Both the position numbers and the translations under genes were made by a program. From Clostridia bacterium (lineage in GTDB: Bacteria > Bacillota > Clostridia > Christensenellales > Borkfalkiaceae): DNA of 41,042 nucleotides. Location: assembly GCA_900767885.1 (NCBI GenBank), contig CAAGAU010000022.1:1-41042 (forward strand). Direction: 5' to 3'. Under the pieces are notes generated by a model. It saw only the letters and a list, made by a program, of their open reading frames with translations, searched no databases and was not told the origin of the DNA. Shown here one piece after another: positions 7,746 to 16,519 of the stretch (positions are counted from its first letter, which is position 1; every line of letters begins with the position of its first letter).

Positions 7746-7810
7746 AGAAAACAAAACTCGCGTTCGCCGCGTAGGCGAAGTGGCACGAAGTGCCGATAGG
7801 GGATTTAGCG

Positions 7811-9268
7811 TCATTTGCGGGAATCGGCGAGGAGCGCAAGGCGGGCGGCAAGTTCGTCGGTAAAAAATTCTTTTTTAAACCTGACGCGCCAGTTTCCGAG
7901 CGTAGACGGTTTGTTTATACGATACTCGTTACCGAGCGCGCAAAGATCGGCAAACGACGATATCACGAGTTGCGATTTTACCGAATATAACAAGTCCGTA
8001 AGCGCGTAAGTCAAGGCGCGCGCGCTTTTAATCTGCCCAAGCGGTCTGTTAAGCCGCTTTGCCACTTCTTTGCGTAAATATGCGTATTTCGCCTTATCGG
8101 CAGACTTTATATATCCGTAAGCGGTATCGTTATCGTGAGTACCCACGTAAGATACGCTGTTATAATCTATATTTTCGGGCAAATAAGGGTTAGCCGCGTT
8201 GCCGTCGAATGCAAACAAAAGCACCTTCATTCCCTTTAAACCCGTAACCTTCAACAGTTCCCTTACGCCGTCGTCAATCGTGCCTAAATCTTCCGCAACG
8301 AGTTTTTCACGCGGAAATTTAAGCAAAAATTCCTTGCCGTCGGCTTTTTCCCATTCGCCGTTTACGGCTTTTTCGCCGTAGGGGATAGCCCAGAACCTAT
8401 CCAGACCTCTGAAATGGTCTATACGGACGAGGTCGTAGCGGCCAAGCGCGAATTTCAAACGCTTTTTCCACCATTTATACCCGTCCGCACGCATGCGGGC
8501 ATAGTCGTACACGGGGTTGCCCCAAAGTTGCCCGTCCGCGCTGAAATAATCGGGCGGCACGCCCGCCACTTTTACGGGCGCGAGGTTTTCGTCCACACAA
8601 AACTGCGAGGGGTTTTCCCATACTTCCGCGCCGTCGGCGGCAACGTACAACGGCAGATCGCCCATAATTTTTATACCCGACTTTGCCGCGTAAGTTTTAA
8701 GTTTGCCGTACTGCTCGCGCAGAATAAACTGTATAAACGTGTAGAACAGATATTCGTCGTAATGCTCGTTTAAAAACTCGTCTATAGCGCGTTTATCACG
8801 CTTTTTAAGTTTATCGGGAAAATTCGCGAGTTCACCGTAAACGGCTTTTGCCGCGGTAAACAGAGCGAAAGTTTTTACGCTGCCGCCGTTGACGAACGCC
8901 AAAAATTCGTCGGTGGGGATATACCGCGAATACGCCTTTTTTAAAAGCGCGTAACGGCTTTTATAAAGACGAGCGTAGTCTACCTTTCCCACGGTGCGTT
9001 TTTCGCGTTTAAGTTCCTCGGCGGTGATAAGTCCGCGGGCGAGCAAATCTTCCAAATCCGTAAAATAGGGGTTTAAAGACGAGTCGCCCGTGGTCTGATA
9101 CGGGCTGTCGCCGTAAGTAGTCTGCCCGAGCGGCAATGTCTGCCACACGGTATGTTTGCTTTTTTTTAAAAAGTCGATAAAGTCGTAACTTTCCTTACCG
9201 AAAGTGCCTGTTCCGTACTCGCCCGGGAGCGAAAATACGGGCATTAAAATTCCGCATTGTTTTTTCAT
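7811..9268 (-). CDS. malQ: 4-alpha-glucanotransferase (GH77, amylomaltase)
   Basis: A 485-residue cytosolic GH77 enzyme that transfers maltosyl units between alpha-1,4-glucans in glycogen or maltodextrin metabolism. The family N-terminus MPVFSLPGEYGTGTFG and the loop PLGQTTYGDSPYQ are present. Catalytic residues are visible as Asp284 in VRIDHFRG (nucleophile), Glu326 in VAEDLG (acid/base) and Asp379 in GTHDND (transition-state stabiliser). Length is normal. It starts at ATG 9268 with AAGG a few bases upstream. It lies 20 bp after dapL and is probably the last gene of a dapF-dapL-malQ operon, although its function is unrelated to lysine synthesis. Confidence 0.95.
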   Translation of the reverse strand: MKKQCGILMPVFSLPGEYGTGTFGKESYDFIDFLKKSKHTVWQTLPLGQTTYGDSPYQTTGDSSLNPYFTDLEDLLARGLITAEELKREKRTVGKVDYARLYKSRYALLKKAYSRYIPTDEFLAFVNGGSVKTFALFTAAKAVYGELANFPDKLKKRDKRAIDEFLNEHYDEYLFYTFIQFILREQYGKLKTYAAKSGIKIMGDLPLYVAADGAEVWENPSQFCVDENLAPVKVAGVPPDYFSADGQLWGNPVYDYARMRADGYKWWKKRLKFALGRYDLVRIDHFRGLDRFWAIPYGEKAVNGEWEKADGKEFLLKFPREKLVAEDLGTIDDGVRELLKVTGLKGMKVLLFAFDGNAANPYLPENIDYNSVSYVGTHDNDTAYGYIKSADKAKYAYLRKEVAKRLNRPLGQIKSARALTYALTDLLYSVKSQLVISSFADLCALGNEYRINKPSTLGNWRVRFKKEFFTDELAARLALLADSRK

Positions 9269-9288
9269 ATGTACCTTACAAAATTTTT

Positions 9289-10440
9289 TCAGAAAACAGC
9301 GCCGCTTAAAATATCGGCGGCTTCAAGCGCGTCCTCCCGCGAGCAAAACGCCGAAAAACGAACGAAGTCCTCGCCGCCGTCGGAAAATCCGCTGCCGGGC
9401 GTAACCGCCAGTCCGAGTTTATCGAGCAGATATTCGCAAAACTCGTCGCCCGAAAACCCGTCGGGGGCTTTTACGAACGCGTAAGGCGACGCTCTGCTGA
9501 TATTATACCACAAATTTACTTTTTTTAAAGCGATTTTAAGAATATCCGCATTGGTTTTATAAAAATTTATTCGTTTTTTTATTTCGCGCGCGCCCTCGGG
9601 GGTGTAAAAAGTTTCCGCGCCGCGCTGCGTTATATACGAAACGCCGTTAAACCTGCAACCCGACTGTCTTTTTTTGAGTTCGTTAAGTCTGCCCGCCGCA
9701 TGCGGAATTATCGTATAGCCGCACCTTATACCCGTAAAGCCGAACGACTTGGAATACGAGTTTATCTCCACCACGCAATTTTTCGCGCCGCTTATCCCGT
9801 ATATATTTTTCATTTCTCCGCCAGGGATAAATTCCGAGTATGCCGAATCGAAAATTATAGTCGCGCCCGTGTTTAAAGCGTACCCGACCCAAAGGCTTAA
9901 AAGAGCCTTTCCCATAAGCGCGCCTGTAGGGTTTTGCGGCGAACATAAATAGATTAAATCGTAGGTTCTGCCGTAAGGCGGAAACGGCAGAAAACCGTCC
10001 TCGGCAAAGGTTTTTAAGGTTTCGACCTCGTTGCCGCAGAGCAAATTCGCCTCTAGCCCCGCGGGGTAGCACGGCGTGGGGAAAAGAACTTTTTTACCCC
10101 GCCCGAACAGTTCACAGACGTTGCCGAGTTCGCCTTTTGCGCCGTCGGTAATAAACACTTCGTCGGGCGAAATTTCGCCGCCGTAATACGCGGCTATTTT
10201 TTCGCGCAGAAAGTCGTACCCCTGCGACGGCGGATAACCGCGGAAAGTTTGCTTTACGCCCATTTCGTCGCAAGCCTTTTTCATAGCCTCCACCGTGAAC
10301 GAAAACAACGGTTCGGTTACGTCGCCCACGCCTAAATCTATCACCCGTCTGCCGCCCGCCTTGGCACGCGCGACCTTATCGCGCATTTCGCCGAAAACAT
10401 ACGTTCTACGCAACTTATCAAAGCACTCGTTATATTCCAT
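9289..10440 (-). CDS. dapL: LL-diaminopimelate aminotransferase
   Basis: A 383-residue fold-type I PLP aminotransferase that converts tetrahydrodipicolinate directly to LL-diaminopimelate. Features: DLGVGDVTEPL (residues 35-45) and FRGYPPSQG, typical of DapL rather than general aspartate aminotransferases; CSPQNPTGA (166-174, where CSPNNPTGA is usual); FDSAYSEFI; and SYSKSFGFTGIRCGY with the PLP lysine at 231. It overlaps dapF by 11 bp, and the pairing with DapF is itself strong support. Together they form the direct route to meso-diaminopimelate for peptidoglycan and lysine. Confidence 0.9.
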   Translation of the reverse strand: MEYNECFDKLRRTYVFGEMRDKVARAKAGGRRVIDLGVGDVTEPLFSFTVEAMKKACDEMGVKQTFRGYPPSQGYDFLREKIAAYYGGEISPDEVFITDGAKGELGNVCELFGRGKKVLFPTPCYPAGLEANLLCGNEVETLKTFAEDGFLPFPPYGRTYDLIYLCSPQNPTGALMGKALLSLWVGYALNTGATIIFDSAYSEFIPGGEMKNIYGISGAKNCVVEINSYSKSFGFTGIRCGYTIIPHAAGRLNELKKRQSGCRFNGVSYITQRGAETFYTPEGAREIKKRINFYKTNADILKIALKKVNLWYNISRASPYAFVKAPDGFSGDEFCEYLLDKLGLAVTPGSGFSDGGEDFVRFSAFCSREDALEAADILSGAVF

Positions 10441-11239
10441 AGTCCGCGCTCCCTTCGAAAACCTCTTTAACCCCGCCTTTAAGATAAGCGGCGTTTTCGG
10501 TCAACTTTACGCAAAGAGTTCCGCCGCGCATGATAATTTCAAATTCGTCGCCGCCCCGCCGCAAAGACAAAGCCTTTGCCACCGCCACCGCGCCGCTGCC
10601 GCAGGCAAAAGTATAACCGCTGCCGCGCTCGTAAACTTCTACCCGTGCGCCGCGAGCCGTTTCCTCGCACCGTTCCACGTTTACGCCGCCGGGAAAAAGT
10701 CCGCACCCCTCCGCTTTTTTCGCCATAAATTCCGCGCTTTTTTCGCTGCAGAATATAACGAGATGTTTATTGCCGACGTCTATGGCGAAAATATCGCTCT
10801 TATCGGTTTTTACCCCTGCCGAAAAAAGCGCGGCCGCAACTTTTTGCGAACTTATATACTCGCGCGGCACAGGCATGGCGGCTTGCGCCGTGCAGGAGCA
10901 GCCCTCAATATCGGTTAAAGTTACGCCGACTATTCCGCAATCGGTTTCCACTGTAACCGAATTATTCTTTGCGCCGACATATTTTTTTGCAAAAAACGCC
11001 GCGCACCTTACGCCGTTGCCGCATATCGCCCCGCGCGAGCCGTCCGCATTATACATAATCATCTTTATATCCGCGCGCGCGGAACTCTCTATCGCGATAA
11101 TTCCGTCGCCGCCTACCCCGAGCCTTCTGTCGCTTGCAAAAACCGCAAAATTTTTCAATTCGTCCTCGGTTTTAAACGGGTTGAAAAAATAGATATAGTC
11201 GTTGCCGCAGGCCTGCATTTTAACAAAATTTAACTTCAT
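10430..11239 (-). CDS. dapF: Diaminopimelate epimerase
   Basis: A 269-residue enzyme that interconverts LL- and meso-diaminopimelate by a two-cysteine mechanism. The start MKLNFVKMQACGNDYIYF matches the family N-terminus. The catalytic cysteines are Cys73 in AICGNGVRC and Cys213 in FACGSGAVAVAKAL. Length is normal. No ribosome site precedes the ATG; instead TATAAT lies 5 bp upstream, so the message may be leaderless. First gene of dapF-dapL-malQ, divergent from hsp20. Confidence 0.95.
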   Translation of the reverse strand: MKLNFVKMQACGNDYIYFFNPFKTEDELKNFAVFASDRRLGVGGDGIIAIESSARADIKMIMYNADGSRGAICGNGVRCAAFFAKKYVGAKNNSVTVETDCGIVGVTLTDIEGCSCTAQAAMPVPREYISSQKVAAALFSAGVKTDKSDIFAIDVGNKHLVIFCSEKSAEFMAKKAEGCGLFPGGVNVERCEETARGARVEVYERGSGYTFACGSGAVAVAKALSLRRGGDEFEIIMRGGTLCVKLTENAAYLKGGVKEVFEGSADYGI

Positions 11240-11244
11240 ACGAT

Positions 11245-11266
11245 ATTATACGCGGCAAAGCGTATA
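11245..11266 (-). promoter_or_regulatory. dapF -10 region overlapping a 7-bp inverted repeat
   Basis: On the minus strand TATAAT (11245-11250) ends 5 bp before the dapF ATG. It overlaps the perfect inverted repeat TATACGC-N6-GCGTATA at 11247-11266. No good -35 lies 16-18 bp further up. This could be an operator over the promoter, or chance. The short distance implies a leaderless dapF transcript if the promoter is used. Confidence 0.4.
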
Positions 11267-11354
11267 AAAATTAAAACAAAAGCGCAAAATAATACGACGC
11301 CGACAATTCGTTAAAAAATTTATTAAAAATTTTTACAAAAGTTTGTAAAAACGC

Positions 11355-11383
11355 TTGACAAACTATATAAACGGTGTTATAAT
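11355..11383 (+). promoter_or_regulatory. Consensus sigma-A promoter of hsp20
   Basis: TTGACA (11355-11360), a 17-bp spacer and TATAAT (11378-11383): a perfect consensus match. A strong promoter of this kind usually needs a repressor; the CIRCE-like element lies directly downstream over the start point. Confidence 0.9.
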
Positions 11384-11384
11384 A

Positions 11385-11411
11385 TTGGCAGTCAAATGGT
11401 TAGAGTGCTAA
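11385..11411. promoter_or_regulatory. CIRCE-like operator for HrcA
   Basis: TTGGCAGTC-N9-GAGTGCTAA. The right half is the exact CIRCE half-site; the left half matches TTAGCACTC at 7 of 9 positions with the correct 9-bp gap. It covers the predicted transcription start of hsp20, as expected for HrcA repression. hrcA is not in the window. Confidence 0.75.
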
Positions 11412-11464
11412 CACTTAAACGAGTTGACTGCTAAAATAAAAAAATAATATATGAGGTGATTTTT

Positions 11465-11908
11465 ATGAAGAACTATGTAGTAAGGAACAACCGTAATAAC
11501 GGATACGATTTTTGGGACGACGCTTTCGATAACTTTTTCAGACCCGCTCTTTACGAAGGCAAACGCGGCGAAATGAAAACGGATATTAAAGAAAACGAGA
11601 ATGCTTACGTAATGGAAGTGGAAGCCGCGGGCTTTGACAAAAAAGATATAAATCTTTCGCTCGAGAACGGTTATCTGACTATAACCGCCTCTAAAAAAGA
11701 GTGTGAAAAAGACTGCAACGACAAGACCGACTGCAAAAAAGAAAACTATATAAGAAGAGAGAGAAGTTGCTCGCTTTCGAGGAGTTTCTACGTCGGCGAC
11801 GTAAAGAAAGAGGACGTAAAAGCCAAATACGAAAACGGTATTCTGACTGTCGAAATCCCCAAAGAGAAACCTGCCGCGCCCGTTTCGCACAACATCGAAA
11901 TCGAATAA
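11465..11908 (+). CDS. hsp20: Small heat-shock protein, Hsp20/alpha-crystallin family
   Basis: A 147-residue ATP-independent holdase chaperone. A short N-terminal arm with FWDDAFDNFFRP precedes an alpha-crystallin domain of about residues 35-140. It contains EVEAAGFDKKDINLSLENGYLTITA and the closing ENGILTVEIPK motif. A lysine/cysteine-rich insert (KKECEKDCNDKTDCKKE) lies in the loop between strands. The frame is open from GTG 11456, but ATG 11465 is chosen because GAGGTGAT at 11453-11460 is a near-perfect ribosome site for it. A consensus promoter with a CIRCE-like operator lies upstream, so it should be heat inducible through HrcA. Confidence 0.93.
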   Translation: MKNYVVRNNRNNGYDFWDDAFDNFFRPALYEGKRGEMKTDIKENENAYVMEVEAAGFDKKDINLSLENGYLTITASKKECEKDCNDKTDCKKENYIRRERSCSLSRSFYVGDVKKEDVKAKYENGILTVEIPKEKPAAPVSHNIEIE

Positions 11909-11950
11909 TTTGCGCAAACAGCCACGGGTCTTTGGCGATGATCCTTAATA

Positions 11951-11984
11951 AAAAGCGGGTCGCTTGCAAAAGCAACCCGCTTTT
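11951..11984. terminator. Bidirectional intrinsic terminator
   Basis: The stem AAAAGCGGGT / ACCCGCTTTT has an inner GCTT/AAGC pairing and T-rich sequence on both strands. It serves hsp20 (plus) and the long sugar-use operon (minus). Confidence 0.85.
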
Positions 11985-11995
11985 ATTTATCCGAT

Positions 11996-12023
11996 ACGCC
12001 TTCGCGCTGTCGCGCGAAGGCGT
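11996..12023 (+). terminator. Second hairpin between hsp20 and the phosphoesterase gene
   Basis: ACGCCTTCGCG / CGCGAAGGCGT with a 6-base loop, followed on the plus strand by TTTTATT. It is a second plus-strand terminator after hsp20. On the minus strand it comes right after the stop of the phosphoesterase gene but lacks a T-run there. Confidence 0.65.
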
Positions 12024-12028
12024 TTTTA

Positions 12029-13741
12029 TTATGCGGATTTTTTTATTCCCCAGGTAACGATATTCGTCGCCGTACCCGACTGCGCCGTTTTTACGGTTAC
12101 CGTAAGCGTATCGCCCGCCACCTCGAATTCCGCCCACGAACTTATTTTTGAAGCCATGGCGTAAGCATAAAGCGATTCGTCGTGTTTATATATGCTGCTC
12201 TCGCCTTTCGCCTGGTCGCCCGCAGGTCCGTTCATGACGTAAATAACGCCGCTCGGATCTTTTATATACTCTATTCCGCCGATTTTTTCGGTTTTTTCCT
12301 TTGTCGCCTCGCCGTTTGCGTTTAAGGGATAAGTACGCGAAACCATATGATCGTGTCCCTGCAAAACCACGTCTACGCCGTTATCCGCAAAAAGTCCTTT
12401 TAGTTGAACGGCAAGAGCGAGCGCGATACCGTTTCTGGTATTGTCCGAACCCCACTTTCCGACGGAATACATCGGGTTGTGCATTGTAACCACAGTCCAT
12501 TTTTCGGTTTTGTTCTGCAGTTCGTTTTCCAGCCAGGAATATTGAGCGTTGGTAAGTCTGCTGCCGTTTAATTCGTTTGTGTTTAACATAATGAATTTTA
12601 CGTTGCCGTAACTGAACGAATAATAAAAGCCGAGTTTAGTGTTTGCCTGAACGGGAATTTTGTAATCGAAACGGTTAAAAGTTTCGTTGCTGCCGTTTTT
12701 ATAAGTCGTTTCGTGATTGCCCGATATCGCCATTACGGGGATTTTAGACAAGTACTTAAAATTGGCGTTGAGCATATTATCCCAGTAACTCTGATACTTC
12801 GAATATTCCACCACGTCGCCCGTATGCACCATAAACCTTACGTCCGCGTCGGAAATCACGCTTTTAAGCACGCTCGAAAACGCCGTTCCCGTACCCAGAC
12901 CGCCGTTATTTTTATTGCCTTCCGCCTGCGAATCGCTTACGTGAACGAATTTCCAACTGCCCTTTTCGGATGGGTTTACCGTTTTGATTTTTACCGCCTC
13001 GGTAAAAGAATTCATGTACTTATCGCCGACCGAATACTCGTATACGGAGTCGGGGTTGAGCGTAAGTTCGGCTTTACAGGAATAATATTTAATCGCAACG
13101 TCGTTACCGTTTTCTCTTTTTTGCGAAGACGCCTCCGCAAAACTTGCGCGGGCGTTCTCTTCCTTTCCGTTTTCGTCCTTTACGACCAGAACGGGTCGAG
13201 CGGGTTCGGTTTCGGTATTCCAGGTAAAACCGTAAACGCAATTAGCGGCGTCGTATAAAGTCATGGTTAAATTAGTGGGCGCATAGAGCGATTTATTTAC
13301 TTTTTCATACTCTGCAAGCGTTTTACCGTAAGTATACGTATCTATCTCGTTCGGGCTTTTTGCTCCGCATAACTTGCACGCTTTGGCAAAAGTCTGCGGC
13401 GCGTTTTCGGTCGCCTCCGAAACGAGATATTCGTCGCTCGTTATTTCCTGAGTATACGTATGCCCTTTTGCCTTAATAGTAACCGCACTAAGGTCCGTTT
13501 CGACGTAATCCACGCCCTTTTTAAGGAAAATCTTACCGCAATCGCAGGCGTAGTACGCCGAGTTACCGTTTTCGGTACAAGTCGCCTTTACCGCTTTTAC
13601 CAATGCATAAGAGTGAACGTGCGCGCTGCCCGTATCGCTTCCGCCCGTACTGTCCGGATTACTGCCTCCGCCGGACGACTTACAGCCGACCGCCGAAAAA
13701 CATAAAACGACCGCAACTAAAAAACAAATAAACTTTTTCAT
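12029..13741 (-). CDS. Lipoprotein metallophosphoesterase (purple acid phosphatase-like)
   Basis: About 570 residues. The signal peptide ends in the lipobox AVGC, followed by a Gly/Ser-rich linker. Next comes a His/Cys module (about residues 42-130) with ATCTENGNSAYYACDCG and a second KACKLCGAK, then an Ig/fibronectin-like region. The C-terminal calcineurin-like phosphoesterase domain has the metal motifs HVSDSQ (DxQ instead of the usual DxH), HTGDVVEY, SGNHE, VTMHNP and QGHDHM. It probably acts on phosphate esters at the outer face of the membrane. ATG 13741 is preferred over 13744 because GGAGG at 13748-13752 is better spaced. Last gene of the long operon; it starts 12 bp after the esterase gene ends. 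Substrate unknown. Confidence 0.85.
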   Translation of the reverse strand: MKKFICFLVAVVLCFSAVGCKSSGGGSNPDSTGGSDTGSAHVHSYALVKAVKATCTENGNSAYYACDCGKIFLKKGVDYVETDLSAVTIKAKGHTYTQEITSDEYLVSEATENAPQTFAKACKLCGAKSPNEIDTYTYGKTLAEYEKVNKSLYAPTNLTMTLYDAANCVYGFTWNTETEPARPVLVVKDENGKEENARASFAEASSQKRENGNDVAIKYYSCKAELTLNPDSVYEYSVGDKYMNSFTEAVKIKTVNPSEKGSWKFVHVSDSQAEGNKNNGGLGTGTAFSSVLKSVISDADVRFMVHTGDVVEYSKYQSYWDNMLNANFKYLSKIPVMAISGNHETTYKNGSNETFNRFDYKIPVQANTKLGFYYSFSYGNVKFIMLNTNELNGSRLTNAQYSWLENELQNKTEKWTVVTMHNPMYSVGKWGSDNTRNGIALALAVQLKGLFADNGVDVVLQGHDHMVSRTYPLNANGEATKEKTEKIGGIEYIKDPSGVIYVMNGPAGDQAKGESSIYKHDESLYAYAMASKISSWAEFEVAGDTLTVTVKTAQSGTATNIVTWGIKKSA

Positions 13742-13755
13742 CATTATCCTCCGGG

Positions 13756-14697
13756 TTAAAATGCAATTTCTTTGATTTTTGCGGCAAAATTTTTGCCGTA
13801 GATTTCTCCGCCGACGGCGTTGGGGTGCAACTTGTCGTAAAAATATTTTTCGTCGTGCGGTATCAACTCGTCGCCGTGAATCACGGTTACGTTTTTAAGC
13901 GGCGAAGAATACTTTTCGATTAAATCGCGTACTTTGCGTACTTCGTCAAACGCGTCGGGATAATCCGCGCGCCACAGCGGCGTTACCGCCAGCACGGGTA
14001 CGTCGGGATATACGGACGGCAATTTTTCAAAAAAACCTGCCACGTATTTTTCTTTATCGTCCCAGTAGCAGAGATTTGTACCCATTGCGACGACGACTTT
14101 GTCCGGAACGAATTTTTCAAGCGGCATAAGCGAATTTTTATCGAAATAATAGCCGCCCACGCCCTGATTCAAAAGTTCGTAACCAAGAATACGGTTTGCC
14201 GCGTTTACAAAGGTTTTACCCGTTTCGAACGTACCGTAACCCTGCGTAATGCTGTCGCCGATAAACAGGACCCTGCAGCCTTTTTTAACGGCGTTGCAGG
14301 GCTTATCCGAGTAAAAGTTTTTAACCGCGATATCCGCGTCTATGGGAAAATACAAAACGACGTTTTTTTCGCCGCTTTCAAAGCGATAGTCAAGTTTGCC
14401 CTCTTCGCTTAGTTCCGCGACTTTATTTTGCACGGCAAGTTCGCCGTTTACGTATAAATCGAAAGTATCTTTACTCGAAACGCCCAGAATCTTGTAATCG
14501 AAGCCGAAATCGGTCGCGCAAGTTGTAAATTCGAGAGTAATCGAGCCGTCGAAAGTAGTGCGAACGAAGAAAAAATCGTTAAACCTGAGATATTCGCGTT
14601 GCTCTGCGGAGTAGCGCGAAAAACTCGTATATCCGTTTTCGCAGGTTAAAAAATCGTATACTCCGTGAAATAATTTTTTAAATTCGATATCGTCCAT
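13756..14697 (-). CDS. SGNH/GDSL-type hydrolase (probable carbohydrate esterase)
   Basis: A 313-residue protein without signal peptide. An N-terminal beta-sandwich-like part (about 1-135) with LYVNGELAVQ precedes the SGNH domain. All four blocks are visible: GDSIT with nucleophile Ser149, NQGVGG with Gly181, MGTN with Asn208, and DKLHPN with Asp288/His291. It probably removes acetyl or other acyl groups from imported sugars. The frame is open to 14736, but that start lies inside a strong hairpin; ATG 14697 is preferred although no ribosome site is visible for either. Follows the beta-glucuronidase gene in the same operon. Confidence 0.85.
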   Translation of the reverse strand: MDDIEFKKLFHGVYDFLTCENGYTSFSRYSAEQREYLRFNDFFFVRTTFDGSITLEFTTCATDFGFDYKILGVSSKDTFDLYVNGELAVQNKVAELSEEGKLDYRFESGEKNVVLYFPIDADIAVKNFYSDKPCNAVKKGCRVLFIGDSITQGYGTFETGKTFVNAANRILGYELLNQGVGGYYFDKNSLMPLEKFVPDKVVVAMGTNLCYWDDKEKYVAGFFEKLPSVYPDVPVLAVTPLWRADYPDAFDEVRKVRDLIEKYSSPLKNVTVIHGDELIPHDEKYFYDKLHPNAVGGEIYGKNFAAKIKEIAF

Positions 14698-14710
14698 TGT
14701 AGTAATAAGT

Positions 14711-14739
14711 ACCGTGCGGCGGATTATCCGCCGCACGGT
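14711..14739. other. Near-perfect 14-bp hairpin after the beta-glucuronidase gene
   Basis: ACCGTGCGGCGGAT and ATCCGCCGCACGGT flank a single base. It begins 2 bp past the beta-glucuronidase stop and has no T-run after it on the minus strand, so it is not a standard terminator. It may protect the upstream message or set the ratio of the downstream esterase. Confidence 0.75.
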
Positions 14740-14740
14740 T

Positions 14741-16501
14741 TTATCTTTTATCCGTTTTTTTAAGCCAGCGTTTTTTTAAATAAAACGCGGCGTTTTTAGG
14801 CTGACGCTCACGCGTGAAAACGCCCTTTCTGTTGCCGTTTACGCGGATAGTCCCCTGCTTTGTCATAAAGTCGGCAAAATTCCATACCAACTCGCCGCAA
14901 ACGTATGGCAACTCGTCGAAAATACGGCAATATTCCTTTAAAAATTCGGTCTGATATTCTTCCGAAAAAGCAACCGCGGGTACGGCGTGCATGCCTTCAA
15001 TCGCCTCCGCGCCGAATTCAAACATAAGTATGGGTTTTTTAAACTGCTCGTAATAAGCGTTTAAATCGCGCTTTAAAAGCGGCTCGGCGGCTTTTATGTT
15101 GCCTATTTCGTCGTACCAGCCGAAATAGCGGTTAAGACCTATAAAATCCACGAGATCCGCAACCTTATTGCCCTCGCACGCTCTGGTAAGTTCGGCTAAG
15201 GTTACGGGCAGATCGGTAAGCGAACGCACGAAGTTTATGACCTCGGTAAAATAAGCGCGCGCCGCGTCCTCGTAAGTTGCCGCCTCGTTCGCAACGCTGA
15301 TCATCACTACGCTCGGGTGATTTTTATCGCGCTCCCACATGAGTTTCAAAGAATTTTTGTGCAGAGCGAGCGTTATATCGTCAAGTCTGTTTTCGCCGTA
15401 AGTATAATCGGGCCAGTTGTTGCAGCCGACCGCGGGGACTTCGTCTATAACGAGAAAACCGTACTCGTCGGCAAGGTCCATTATCTCCTCGGAATAAGGG
15501 TAATGACTCGTTCTGAAACAATTGGCGTTTATCCAGTCGAGCAACTCGAAGTTGCGCACGTTTACCGCAGAATTGTTACCCTTGCCGATAACGGGGAAAT
15601 CTTCGTGCATACCGAAACCTTTAAGGTAAACGGGTTTGTCGTTTACGTATAAACGTTTATCGTCGAACGAAACCTTTCTTATGCCGAATTTTTCGCGATA
15701 ACAATCGGTAGCGGTGCGCACGGTAAGCGTGTACAGATACGGGCTGCGTATCTGCCATAAAATCGGATTTTCTATAACGAATTCGCCCGTCGCGCTTTCG
15801 GCAACGATTTTATCGTCCTCGTCGGTAACGGTATAAACCGCGGCGGTTTTATCGCCTTTTATCTCTGCCGTAACGCGGCGATAATCGCCTTGTACAACGG
15901 TTTTTATAATAATATCGTCGATATGCTTTTTGGGCAGAGAATATATATACACGCTGCGATGTATACCCGTATAATTGTAAAAGTCGTGGTTTATTATCTG
16001 CTTTTCTTTCGGAAAGATTTTTTCGTCGCCGACTACGGCGTATTTACCCAACTGATCGTAAACGAACAGGTCGTTGCCCTTGACGAGTCTGCCCGACGGC
16101 AAGGTATGGTAATCAAGTCTGTTGTCGATAACGACCGTAAGCCTGTTGACTTCTTTAAGCGCGGGCAGAAGTAAATCTACCGGTAAAAAAGACGAATCGC
16201 TTCCGCCTAAACAGTCGCCGTTTAAATAAACTTTGCACTTATGGCTCGTCGCGCCTATACGGACTCTGTACTCTCTGCCTCTTTCCGCAGGACAGGAAAA
16301 AGTCGTTTCGTAAGCGACTTTGCCGACGTATTCGCGCAAAGCAATGTCCGTAACAACGTCGTTCATGCTGGCAGGAACGGGCATAAGTCTGAAATTTTCC
16401 AACGGCGCGGCGGGCGTAAACCCGTCGTCTACCGTTCTGAATTTCCATATGCCGTCTATATTTATAGCGTTTCTGCAAATATTGTTCTGTACTTTCAACA
16501 T
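14741..16501 (-). CDS. uidA: Beta-glucuronidase (GH2), cytosolic
   Basis: A 586-residue GH2 enzyme without signal peptide. Domain order: sugar-binding jelly roll (about 15-190, with NYTGIHRSVYI), Ig-like (about 191-280) and TIM barrel (about 281-580). Catalytic residues are Glu406 in SVANEA (acid/base) and Glu499 in EFGAE (nucleophile). Asn557-Arg-Lys559 in GNRKGVFTRERQPK is the N-x-K pair that contacts the glucuronate carboxylate in bacterial beta-glucuronidases and separates them from beta-galactosidases. Length is close to Escherichia coli GUS (603). It follows an Ig-like lipoprotein gene by 18 bp and is within the long sugar operon. It should release glucuronate from imported oligosaccharides or conjugates. 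Confidence 0.92.
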   Translation of the reverse strand: MLKVQNNICRNAINIDGIWKFRTVDDGFTPAAPLENFRLMPVPASMNDVVTDIALREYVGKVAYETTFSCPAERGREYRVRIGATSHKCKVYLNGDCLGGSDSSFLPVDLLLPALKEVNRLTVVIDNRLDYHTLPSGRLVKGNDLFVYDQLGKYAVVGDEKIFPKEKQIINHDFYNYTGIHRSVYIYSLPKKHIDDIIIKTVVQGDYRRVTAEIKGDKTAAVYTVTDEDDKIVAESATGEFVIENPILWQIRSPYLYTLTVRTATDCYREKFGIRKVSFDDKRLYVNDKPVYLKGFGMHEDFPVIGKGNNSAVNVRNFELLDWINANCFRTSHYPYSEEIMDLADEYGFLVIDEVPAVGCNNWPDYTYGENRLDDITLALHKNSLKLMWERDKNHPSVVMISVANEAATYEDAARAYFTEVINFVRSLTDLPVTLAELTRACEGNKVADLVDFIGLNRYFGWYDEIGNIKAAEPLLKRDLNAYYEQFKKPILMFEFGAEAIEGMHAVPAVAFSEEYQTEFLKEYCRIFDELPYVCGELVWNFADFMTKQGTIRVNGNRKGVFTRERQPKNAAFYLKKRWLKKTDKR

Positions 16502-16519
16502 AATCTTAAGTCCCGTAGT

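Noticed and set aside
11385..11411. CtsR operator at hsp20
   Set aside because: Only one AGTCAAA-like heptad is present; the tandem GGTCAAA-NAN-GGTCAAA is missing, and CIRCE fits better.
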